This document shows, piece by piece, positions 9,151-17,845 of a stretch of 57,310 nucleotides of DNA (position 1 is the first letter of the stretch; each line of letters starts with the position of its first letter). This DNA is from a bacterium (GTDB taxonomy: Bacteria > Patescibacteriota > Andersenbacteria > UBA10190), in the NCBI GenBank assembly GCA_030698495.1, contig JAUYKA010000018.1, positions 1-57,310 of the forward strand, in the 5' to 3' direction. The notes beneath the pieces were generated by a model. The model saw only the letters and a program-made list of their open reading frames with translations, ran no database searches and was not told the origin of the DNA. The translations under genes were made by a program, and so were the position numbers.

Positions 9151-10133
9151 GAGCTTGATGAAAAACTAACCTAAAGCACAAAAAGTGCTGTTTTTGGTAT
9201 GATAGATGTGCTAAACAAACTAACACCAAAACCAACACTTTTATGTACTCTCAACATATTCCTACCTACGCTAGGTTTCAATGGATAAACAGTCGCAGAG
9301 TAATTTGTCTTTTAGAACAAGCGCTACCCTATGCCGGCACAGGGCGGCGGGGTCATAGCAAATCTTTGTTGTTCCGCTGGCTGATGTACAAACAAGTGAT
9401 GGGTTGCAGTTACCGCGATCTAGAGAGTATGAGCGGTGTGGATTTCACTACCTTTATCAAGTTTCGTGAGAAAATTAAACAGCAATGTTGGCTGGATAAT
9501 GTTTTTACTATCGTTGCCAAATCAGTGGTTAAAACAAGAAAATCACTCACGCTCATTACCGATTCTTCCTTTGTTGAACAGTATGCCAGACATAAAGAAA
9601 CAGGTGCTGAATATTCTGGCCACAAAGAGAAAACCGGCTTTAAACTGCATCAAATCATTGATTTCCGTACTCGTTTGCCGATGGCACAAGTTACTACAGG
9701 TGGCGCGAGAGCGGATGTGATACTAGCCCAACAGTTGGTGCAGAAATTACCTAAACGTTGGCCAGTGAAATCCTTTCTGGCCGACAAGGGTTACGATAGT
9801 AATGCCTTTGCGCAACAACTGCATCACAAATGGTTCGGCATCAAAGTTGGTATACCGGTCCGACGAACTGGTCAGGCTGCGAGAAAATCTAAGCGACAGG
9901 AGACGCCACTGAACAGACAGGCCAAAGAAGCTAATCGATGCCTTGATCTAAAGCTCTACAACAAACGCACCGAAGTTGAACGCTACTTTAGCCGTAAGAA
10001 ATATGTCTTCAATCTGGGCTGTGAACGTACATGTGGCATCGATAACTTTGATACTAATTGCTTAATGACATCTGTAATGGAACAGCTGGAGTACCTGGCA
10101 CGGCCGGGGTTAGGCTAGTTTTTCATCAAGCTC
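9151..10133 (+). mobile_element. IS5-like insertion sequence with 24-bp imperfect TIRs
   Basis: Left TIR GAGCTTGATGAAAAACTAACCTAA (9151), right TIR reverse-complement GAGCTTGATGAAAAACTAGCCTAA (ends 10133); TGGGGG on both sides (9145-9150, 10134-10139). Confidence 0.9.
9243..10118 (+). CDS. IS5-like DDE transposase
   Basis: TDSSFVEQYARHKETG...; FLADKGYDSNAF; KRTEVERYFSRKKYVFNLG (D-D-E triad). Confidence 0.92.
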   Translation: MYSQHIPTYARFQWINSRRVICLLEQALPYAGTGRRGHSKSLLFRWLMYKQVMGCSYRDLESMSGVDFTTFIKFREKIKQQCWLDNVFTIVAKSVVKTRKSLTLITDSSFVEQYARHKETGAEYSGHKEKTGFKLHQIIDFRTRLPMAQVTTGGARADVILAQQLVQKLPKRWPVKSFLADKGYDSNAFAQQLHHKWFGIKVGIPVRRTGQAARKSKRQETPLNRQAKEANRCLDLKLYNKRTEVERYFSRKKYVFNLGCERTCGIDNFDTNCLMTSVMEQLEYLARPGLG

Positions 10134-10915
10134 TGGGGGAGAGAAGTACTCTTTTATCCGACCCAAGCATTACTATTAGAAAAATAGATCTATCGAGATA
10201 TACATATCCCCACAAAACAGGGGAGAGAACTGTGCCTAAACCAGATAGAAGAATAAAAAAATGAGATACAAATAATTGCGTAGGGAAAAGCAAATTGAGA
10301 AGTTGACATGAATATGAAAAATGTTCGTGTCCTGTGGATAACATAAGGGGGAACATGCTAAGTTCGCAAAAGGTACATTGTGCGACGCATATATATTCCT
10401 ATGCGTTATTACTCGCTGCGCTCCTTGATGCCCTCGCTCTTGTCCCGTCCCTGCCTGTCTTATGTCTACCCCCTACTACCGCTCCCCTAAATTTCCCGGA
10501 TTTTTACACTCGCTTCTTTTATAGTGTATATCAGTAAAAAAGTTTACCTTCTCTATCAGAAAAATTTTACGATCATGATTATAATTATGACGCATTTAAA
10601 TCGCTTGTAAGAGATCTTCAGTATTCAGATACCCTTAACTTCATTCAATTAGCACCAGCGTAATTATAGAGCACGCTTATATGCATACCCACCGCTTCTC
10701 TTCCTGGGCATTCATACAAAACAAACTTTAATAATAAGTATTAGCTCTCGCGTTTTTATTTTTTACACTACCTCTTAGCACGTTTGCACGCATTGTTTTT
10801 TGTCTTTTTTGCGTATTTAACTAAAATGTATCCAGATAAAACATCAGGCCAGACCCAAGAAGCGTCGCACAATATAAAGTAGTAAGCAGACAAGAATTAT
10901 ACTAAGCTACAATAT

Positions 10916-11332
10916 ATGGCCAATACTCCCGAAGCGCCTCGTCAGAAATTTCTATTCAACACCGGCGACGGCGACGATAATGAACCAACTCCTATCCCCT
11001 CCTCGGAACCAACTTTAAAGGCTAAGGAACAATTATTATTGGATTTTTTAAATTTATTGCGCCATCAAGCGAAACGGTCGGAATGGGAAAACCTGCCCGA
11101 TCAAAAAAACAGAAACGCCGACTTGGCCAGGGCAGATCTCCAAGATAATAATAGCCGACCGACCAAAAAAAATATCAACGTCAACCACCATCCTTCTTCC
11201 AGTCTTTATGCTTCCCTGCTTAGAGAAGATCCCGCCACTATGTCCGAAGAAAGATATCGTGAACTTCAAGAAGAATTTAACTTCTTTCAGGATTTATTTA
11301 ACCACCAAAGAAAAAAGCCCCGGCCGCGCTAG
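10916..11332 (+). CDS. Hypothetical hydrophilic protein
   Basis: 138-aa ORF, charged, no recognised domain. Confidence 0.55.
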   Translation: MANTPEAPRQKFLFNTGDGDDNEPTPIPSSEPTLKAKEQLLLDFLNLLRHQAKRSEWENLPDQKNRNADLARADLQDNNSRPTKKNINVNHHPSSSLYASLLREDPATMSEERYRELQEEFNFFQDLFNHQRKKPRPR

Positions 11333-11363
11333 CTCTCCCCTGCTCTGTCCCTTATATCAACAC

Positions 11364-11582
11364 TCAAACTAAATTAGCCGCTCGCCCCAACGCCCACAAC
11401 GCGCCCAAAATTACTACCGCCAGTAAAATCAGCAGAATAAACCACTTCAGGGTTTTAAAAATGAAGCGGGACATTAGCGCCGTTACTACCGTCGCGATAA
11501 TTCCAATCGCATACCATTTATATGGTCCCTCAATATCGGTGACAAAGCTAATCGCTTGTTTCAGTAATTCTTGTTGATCCAT
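11364..11582 (-). CDS. Hypothetical small two-TM membrane protein
   Basis: 72-aa ORF with hydrophobic segments WYAIGIIATVVTALM and WFILLILLAVVILGALWAL. Confidence 0.6.
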   Translation of the reverse strand: MDQQELLKQAISFVTDIEGPYKWYAIGIIATVVTALMSRFIFKTLKWFILLILLAVVILGALWALGRAANLV

Positions 11583-11719
11583 AAGCTTAACTTATTCATG
11601 CCTGAATATTTCATGCCACAACAAACGCAGAATATAAAAGATCGCGTAAAAAGGACCCCAAAGCGGTACGAGAGACGTAACCACTCTATCAAATACCTTA
11701 TCCGGATCAAAGCGTGCCA

Positions 11720-12922
11720 TTACAAATACTTACGCGCATTAACCGGCTGACCGTTTTCTCTCACCTCAAAATGCAAATGAGGTCCTGTGGAAAGTCCGGC
11801 GCCGTTCATTCCCGGTGCCCCGCCGGTATAGCCGATGACAGTACCCCTGGTTACCGTCTGACCTTCGCTAACCGCAAATCCGGATACGTGACCATATACC
11901 GTAGAAACATTACCTCCATGCAGTAACATAATATAGCTATACCCCGGTCCCTTGGCGTCATAAACCTTGGCCACATACCCGTCTGCGGGCGCTTTAATAG
12001 CCGTACCTACATATGCCGGAATATCCATGCCGCTATGGGGGCCGATTAAATAAGCGAATGGATAGTCCGTGCAGTGAAACTCGCAGGCAATGCCGAATTC
12101 CGGACTCACCGGCCAATCCATTATGCCCACGCTGGGTAAATTACCGTAGCCTTGCTTTTCCAGCTCTTCCCGTAGTTGCGCGTCAATCCGGCTCATTTCC
12201 GCTTGCGCCTGTTCATGGGTAGCCTGCGCTTCTTTTAGTAAAGACTGATATTGCTGTTCCTGCTGATTGGTTAAATCAAGAATCCTGGCCTTGGATTGCT
12301 TCTCGTCGCCAAGTTCCTTTTGCTCGCCCTCCTGTCTGGCACGCAGGGCATCCAGCGTTTGTTTAAAGTCATTCAAATCGCGCCGTTTGGCATCCAACTC
12401 ATCGCGCAACTGTTGAATAGCTACCAGCGTCTCCTGTCCCCTATTCTGCAACTCTTCAAAAGTTTGCGCCTCGTTTACCGCTTGGGAAAAAGTTTGATAT
12501 TTCAAAAATACCGTCACGGAAGATTGCTGATCCAGATCATGCATTTGCCTGATGTATCCCGCCAGGCGGTCTTTTTGAATTTTTATCTCCGCTTCCTTCT
12601 CGTCAATTTCCTGATTAACCTCGTCAATTTCCAGCGAAGTCTTTTCTATTTCCAGTAACGTTCGCGATAAACCCAGCTCCAGTTCGTTTATATTATCATC
12701 AAGAATCCCGATCTGATCCTGCAATGTGCGCGCTTCCTGTTTTTTTACCTGTACCTGTTCCTTGAATTGACTGATTTTATCTTCTGCCGCTTTTAACTCG
12801 TTCTTTTTAGCCTCCAGCTGCTGGCGCAGCTCGTCCACGCTATCCGCTGCCGCCAAGCGGGGAACAAGCGTAACTGCCGTTACTGCCGCTAAACAAAATA
12901 ACACGAAAAATACCCGCCTCAT
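11720..12922 (-). CDS. Coiled-coil M23 family metallopeptidase (EnvC-like)
   Basis: Signal peptide, long coiled coil, HSGMDIPAYVGTAIKAPADGYV...GPHLHFEVRENGQPVNARKYL. Confidence 0.92.
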   Translation of the reverse strand: MRRVFFVLFCLAAVTAVTLVPRLAAADSVDELRQQLEAKKNELKAAEDKISQFKEQVQVKKQEARTLQDQIGILDDNINELELGLSRTLLEIEKTSLEIDEVNQEIDEKEAEIKIQKDRLAGYIRQMHDLDQQSSVTVFLKYQTFSQAVNEAQTFEELQNRGQETLVAIQQLRDELDAKRRDLNDFKQTLDALRARQEGEQKELGDEKQSKARILDLTNQQEQQYQSLLKEAQATHEQAQAEMSRIDAQLREELEKQGYGNLPSVGIMDWPVSPEFGIACEFHCTDYPFAYLIGPHSGMDIPAYVGTAIKAPADGYVAKVYDAKGPGYSYIMLLHGGNVSTVYGHVSGFAVSEGQTVTRGTVIGYTGGAPGMNGAGLSTGPHLHFEVRENGQPVNARKYL

Positions 12923-13049
12923 GATATGAATTTATCGGTCAGGGTAAAAAAGCGAAAAAAACCATGCCCAAGGCGATTATGGCCGTAAGCACAATATAAG
13001 TGATGCGCTGCCAACGCTTTAAATGACTCATAGCTTTAAGTATAAATAA

Positions 13050-14399
13050 TTATACTCCTCTTGTTATCTTTTTAAACGCCCCATCCAGTCTTTCCAGCGT
13101 CCGAGCTTTCCCTAAAACTGCAGCCGTCTCAAACGGACCCGGCGAATTTTCCCGTCCTGTCAACGCTACCCGCAACGGCCACAACGTGTTGCCGCGCTTT
13201 AACCCCTTCTCTTCAACCCAACTCATTAGCGTGTCTTTTAAAGTTTGTTCCGTCCAGACATTATCACCTAATTCATCCAAAAAATCCTTTAACTGTCCGA
13301 TTATCTCTTTCGTTTCCTTCTCGTTACTGTCCCGCCACACCAGAAGACTTGGTGAATAATCACCCGGCCAGTCCGGACTAAAAAAAGACACTCCCGACGC
13401 CAGCTCTTCTAAGGTAGCCGCCCTGGCTTGCTCTACCGCTAAGGCGTCCCGCCAATACCGTTCGTCATCTATAATGTAACCCGCTTTTTTCAACCACGGA
13501 CGGGCTTTTTCCAGCAATTCCTCCCGCGTCAATTGCCGCAAATAATGTTTATTAAATGCCCCCAATTTTGTTTCATCAAAAATAGCCCCGCCTTTTTGTA
13601 CGCCCGCCAGTTCAAACTTTTCTCGAAGCTGGTCGTGGCTGAAAAACTCCTCGTCACTCTTGGGATTCCAACCCAGCAATGCCAAATAATTAAGCATAGC
13701 TTCCGGTAAAAACCCCCGATCACGATACGCCAGTAAGTTTACTTCACCGGTTCGTTTAGAAAGCTTACGTCTGCTTTTATCCAGCAATAAAGGTAAATGA
13801 GCATATTGCGGCATCGGCAAACCCAATGCCCGCTGCAGCAAAATATGCCGGGCGGTATTAGTCAAGTGATCTTCTCCTCGGATAACATGACTGATTGCTT
13901 GCGCCGCGTCATCTACAACCACCGCCAAATGAAAAACGGGATCGTCCAGAGAACGGGCAATCACAAAATCACCCCCCCATGTTTCTGGATTTACTGTAAC
14001 CTCTCCCCTTATTAAATCATTAAAAACGACATCTTCCGGCGGCACTCTCAGCCTGATCGCTTCACCATCTTCAACCGGATAAGCGCTGTCTTGTGCCAAT
14101 AATTTTTCCAAAGCACCCCGATACATTGCGCCGCGCTCCGATTGTCGGTATGGACCGAAATCGCCGCCGATATCCGGTCCTTCGTCCCAAGTCAAACCCA
14201 ACCAGCGCAGGCCGTCCAAAATTATCTGCTCATATTCTTTTTTGCTCCTTTCCCTATCGGTATCCTCAATTCTGACAATAAACTTGCCGCCCGTCTTACG
14301 GGCAAAAAGCTCGTTAAACAATGCTGTTCTGGCTGTGCCTATATGCATTAAGCCGGTTGGACTGGGAGCGATTCTCGTGCGAATCATTTTATCATCCAT
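13050..14399 (-). CDS. gltX: Glutamyl-tRNA synthetase
   Basis: RIAPSPTGLMHIGTARTALFNELFARKTGGKFIVRIEDTD; KLSKRTGEVNLLAYRDRGFLPEAMLNYLALLGW. Confidence 0.97.
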   Translation of the reverse strand: MDDKMIRTRIAPSPTGLMHIGTARTALFNELFARKTGGKFIVRIEDTDRERSKKEYEQIILDGLRWLGLTWDEGPDIGGDFGPYRQSERGAMYRGALEKLLAQDSAYPVEDGEAIRLRVPPEDVVFNDLIRGEVTVNPETWGGDFVIARSLDDPVFHLAVVVDDAAQAISHVIRGEDHLTNTARHILLQRALGLPMPQYAHLPLLLDKSRRKLSKRTGEVNLLAYRDRGFLPEAMLNYLALLGWNPKSDEEFFSHDQLREKFELAGVQKGGAIFDETKLGAFNKHYLRQLTREELLEKARPWLKKAGYIIDDERYWRDALAVEQARAATLEELASGVSFFSPDWPGDYSPSLLVWRDSNEKETKEIIGQLKDFLDELGDNVWTEQTLKDTLMSWVEEKGLKRGNTLWPLRVALTGRENSPGPFETAAVLGKARTLERLDGAFKKITRGV

Positions 14400-15012
14400 A
14401 CAAAAGTTTTTTTAAAGCCTGCTTCTTGGTTGCGTCAATCTGCGCTTCCAGTAATTTTATTCGCAGCATCCAGTCGCGCAATTTTATATTTTGTCCAAGT
14501 TGTAAAAACTCATCAAAACTGAATCGTACCGGAGATATTCTTTCCCCTGCTTCTAATTTGGGCTGCGTTACTTGTCTTACATCTCTGCCGACAAAAGCAT
14601 GTGTCAGCATATCCATCTTGGCGGAAGGACGATAAGAATGCCAATGAATTAAACTGCCCGCTTCGTAACCAGTTTCTTCTTTAAACTCTCGTGCCGCCGC
14701 TTGGTTTGGCTCCTCCCCCTCATCCACTCCCCCTCCCGCCGGCGTCAGTACTACCCCCCTATCCGGCTGCTCATCCTCAACTAATAAAACCCTTCCGTCC
14801 GGCTCCACGCCGATTACGTAAGCATAATCCTTGCGGGACATGCGCTCGAAAATATCTCTGCTACCGTCATAACACTCTTGCTCCCACTGCCAAACCGAGA
14901 CGGTTTTGCCGTGAAAAACCCGGTGCGCGTCAGACGGTATCGGTTTTACGCCAAAATCATTAATAGGCTGCAATTTAGTCATATTGCCATCATAGTGCCA
15001 ATACCCCCTCAA
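14392..15012 (-). CDS. NUDIX hydrolase
   Basis: GGGVDEGEEPNQAAAREFKEETGYEAG Nudix box. Confidence 0.88.
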   Translation of the reverse strand: MRGYWHYDGNMTKLQPINDFGVKPIPSDAHRVFHGKTVSVWQWEQECYDGSRDIFERMSRKDYAYVIGVEPDGRVLLVEDEQPDRGVVLTPAGGGVDEGEEPNQAAAREFKEETGYEAGSLIHWHSYRPSAKMDMLTHAFVGRDVRQVTQPKLEAGERISPVRFSFDEFLQLGQNIKLRDWMLRIKLLEAQIDATKKQALKKLLYG

Positions 15013-15043
15013 CGCAAAAACCCGCTGAATGCGGGTTTTTGCG
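15013..15043. terminator. Bidirectional hairpin
   Basis: cgcaaaaacccgc-tgaat-gcgggtttttgcg, 13-bp perfect stem. Confidence 0.8.
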
Positions 15044-15059
15044 ATTACTCTTGCCGATT

Positions 15060-15674
15060 CTAGATAAACACGTAAGTGTACTGACTCAAATTCTGTAACT
15101 GCGCACTATTCAGATTTCCAGCCTCGTTTACCGCTTGAGCAGTCAAATCATAAGGTATTGTCATCGTTTGCCCCAGCGCCAGCGGCTGTGAACTCAAATT
15201 TTTGCGAATATAATCTTCTATATATATTCGGTGCTCGTTAGTAACATCATAACCGGCGGAATTTTCACTTAACCAGCGAGTCGTTGCCCGACGAGCCAGG
15301 TTTGTTACTCCATCTCCCGCTTGAGCTACTTCCGCGTAACCTTGGTCGTTTCGAGTGGCCTCTGGTAATTGCTGACTTTCCTGCGCCAACTGTTGAGGCG
15401 ATACCGATTCCATTGCTACCACCGCCGGCTCTTCGCCTGTCGTCTCTTCGCCGGTCGTCGCCTCGCTCTGTTCGTTCGTTTGCTCGCTGGCCACCTCCTC
15501 GTCAGTCGCCTGCTGGTCACTGGTATCACTTTGTTTATTTCCGGAGAAAGCGTAAACTGCCGCGGCCACAATCAGAATAATAATCAGCGCTGAAACCGTC
15601 CGCGGTGATTCTTTAATTCTCTCCACTAGACCCTTTGGCTCTACTTCATAATCTTCAGCCATAGCCCGACTCAC
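15060..15674 (-). CDS. Single-TM protein with extracytoplasmic domain (LysM-like spacing possible)
   Basis: SALIIILIVAAAVYAFSG TM then acidic linker and VAQAGDGVTNLARRATTRWL... Confidence 0.6.
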   Translation of the reverse strand: MSRAMAEDYEVEPKGLVERIKESPRTVSALIIILIVAAAVYAFSGNKQSDTSDQQATDEEVASEQTNEQSEATTGEETTGEEPAVVAMESVSPQQLAQESQQLPEATRNDQGYAEVAQAGDGVTNLARRATTRWLSENSAGYDVTNEHRIYIEDYIRKNLSSQPLALGQTMTIPYDLTAQAVNEAGNLNSAQLQNLSQYTYVFI

Positions 15675-15808
15675 CTCCTTCTTGTGATAAAATCCGGTAG
15701 CATAAAAAATCGACCATCATTTCACCCTATGTGGACAAAGCATTACCGTCAATCAAGGCCAGTTGTGCAAAAATCGATTATACCGCTTAACAAAGCAAAT
15801 ACAACAAT

Positions 15809-16612
15809 TTAAATCGCCTCGCTACTTTTCTGTTTTTGTTTATTGATTAACAAAGGAAACAAAACAGTCGCGCGCCAAATCCTTGGTAATCTTGCCGGCT
15901 CAAGCACTAACCGCCACAGCCACTCCGCGTTGAGGCGGCGAAATATATACGGCGCGCGCGGCTTTTCTTCCCCGATAATCGCGAACGCTCCGCCAACGCC
16001 TACGGCCACCCTAACTCCGCTTAAGGCGTTCCTGTTATTCTCCAACCATACGGTTTGCTTAGGCGCGCCGTAAGCTACCAATAACACTGCCGGCCTATTA
16101 TCTCTAATCGTCTGTAGAACATGTTCTGGACCATTTATATCATAACGGTGTGGCTTGGCGGTAACAATTTTCAAAGAGGGAAATTTGCGTCGCAATACCG
16201 TCGCTGTCTTATCGATCTGATGGCCTGTTCCCCCCACTAATCCCAAACCCATATTTTTTTTAGCGCAAAGCTTGGCTAACTTTATTACCAACTCAACCCC
16301 CGTCACTCTTTCCGCACTGACAAACGGAAACGCTAATAGACTGGGCCACAGCGACCAAAATTGCGAACGAATATACCACCGCGCCCAAATTAGACCCGCC
16401 CCGTCGGGAACACGCAAATCCGCTCCGGCAACCGCCGCGGCAAACTTCCGGTCCCGCTCGGCCAGCATAACCATTTCCGGATTTAATGTCACCACATGGT
16501 GTAACTTGTCCTTTTCCAGCCAACTTTCAGCCAAAGCTAAAAAATCAGGCAGGCGCATAAAATCGCATTTAGTCTGACCCAGGAATAAACTTTCAATTCT
16601 CTCCATATTCAA
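15809..16612 (-). CDS. WecG/TagA/CpsF family glycosyltransferase
   Basis: VVTLNPEMVMLAERDRKFAAAVAGADLRVPDGAGLIWA; GLVGGTG; AYGAPKQTVWLENN; VGGAFAIIGEEKPRAP. Confidence 0.92.
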   Translation of the reverse strand: MNMERIESLFLGQTKCDFMRLPDFLALAESWLEKDKLHHVVTLNPEMVMLAERDRKFAAAVAGADLRVPDGAGLIWARWYIRSQFWSLWPSLLAFPFVSAERVTGVELVIKLAKLCAKKNMGLGLVGGTGHQIDKTATVLRRKFPSLKIVTAKPHRYDINGPEHVLQTIRDNRPAVLLVAYGAPKQTVWLENNRNALSGVRVAVGVGGAFAIIGEEKPRAPYIFRRLNAEWLWRLVLEPARLPRIWRATVLFPLLINKQKQKSSEAI

Positions 16613-16615
16613 GGG

Positions 16616-17191
16616 CTAATCGGATAATAATATTGTTCCCAACACCTCATATACGGACCCGCCTGGTGTTAAGCAACTGCGGTAAATTTTAGCCTCCTTA
16701 ACCGCAAAGTTAACCATTGCCGGTTCGTCGGCTAAACCTATGCCTCCCGCCATGCCAAAAAGATCCGCCACATGAATATGCGGTACATACTGGCGTTGTC
16801 TGATTTTACCCAGATCCGGAAAACGCATTGTTCCCAACCGGTCGAAAATCTGATCCCGAATACCTGTTAACACCGTTGCCGGATCAACATACGCCCATAA
16901 CTGCGATCGCTGTAACCCCCGCCCCACATGGTTAACTCTAATAGTCGGTACAAAACCTTGCCGCATGTTTCTTGTTAACCGCGACAAATATTGTTTTGGG
17001 TTCTCCACTTCTCCCAACCAAGCCAGCGTCACGTGCCATTTATTGTCAGGCGTAACTTGTTTAATATACTGCGGATACTCACCCAACGACCGTCTGATAA
17101 TCCTTACAGCTGTTTCCGGTACATCTACAGCCACAAAAACTCTCTCATTGGCTACTACAGGGGTTTTAATCCCCATTATAAGATCCTTCAT
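16616..17191 (-). CDS. thpR: RNA 2',3'-cyclic phosphodiesterase / 2H family protein
   Basis: VFVAVDVPETAVRIIRRSL; WHVTLAWLGEVE; YVPHIHVADLFG. Confidence 0.8.
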   Translation of the reverse strand: MKDLIMGIKTPVVANERVFVAVDVPETAVRIIRRSLGEYPQYIKQVTPDNKWHVTLAWLGEVENPKQYLSRLTRNMRQGFVPTIRVNHVGRGLQRSQLWAYVDPATVLTGIRDQIFDRLGTMRFPDLGKIRQRQYVPHIHVADLFGMAGGIGLADEPAMVNFAVKEAKIYRSCLTPGGSVYEVLGTILLSD

Positions 17192-17311
17192 AATATGTTT
17201 CTACTGTAGGCAATGTCTTCTCAATCAGCAAGGCCTCCCTAATTTGTAGTCCTCTGCTGTCCCGTAAGCTTATGCTACAATAACCCTATTATATTCTTAG
17301 GGGGATTTTTC

Positions 17312-17815
17312 ATGTATGGAAAACTAGCTAAACAAGCGGCCGAATATCTGGTTAAAAGCGGTAATATTTTGCCTTTTCCCGGTGTTTTGCTTCCTGACCT
17401 GCGCCGCCAGCGCGCTTGTTACGTATCGATTATAGAAAATCCCGGTCGACGCTTGCGCTCAATGTCCGGCTCCGTTCTACCCCAAACTCCAAACCTGGCC
17501 GCCGAAATCATTCACAATACATCCAATGCCCTCTCTGCTTGCCGCATTACTCGTCCCGATTTGCCTAACCTGCGTTACAGCGTAGCCTTACTTGGGACGC
17601 TGCAGCGCATTAGTGACCCATCCCATTTAAACCCGTCTTTGTATGGCCTCTATGTTACTTCCGACCGCGGTAAGTCCGCCCTCTTACTCCCTAACCGTGC
17701 CGGCATAGAAACCGCGGACGACCAAATTGCCACCGCTCTTCGCGAAGCAGGCATACTAACTCGTTACGAATCATATAGTCTTTACCGTTTCGACGTTTCT
17801 TATGACGATGCATAG
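17312..17815 (+). CDS. Hypothetical protein
   Basis: 167-aa ORF, no motif recognised. Confidence 0.5.
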   Translation: MYGKLAKQAAEYLVKSGNILPFPGVLLPDLRRQRACYVSIIENPGRRLRSMSGSVLPQTPNLAAEIIHNTSNALSACRITRPDLPNLRYSVALLGTLQRISDPSHLNPSLYGLYVTSDRGKSALLLPNRAGIETADDQIATALREAGILTRYESYSLYRFDVSYDDA

Positions 17816-17845
17816 ATTCTTCTAGAGTCTCGCCAGGACTCTACC

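Noticed and set aside
10333-10341. Perfect DnaA box (TGTGGATAA) as evidence of oriC
   Set aside because: Only one consensus box seen and no dnaA/dnaN nearby; insufficient to call an origin, kept only as a note in the gene-desert finding.
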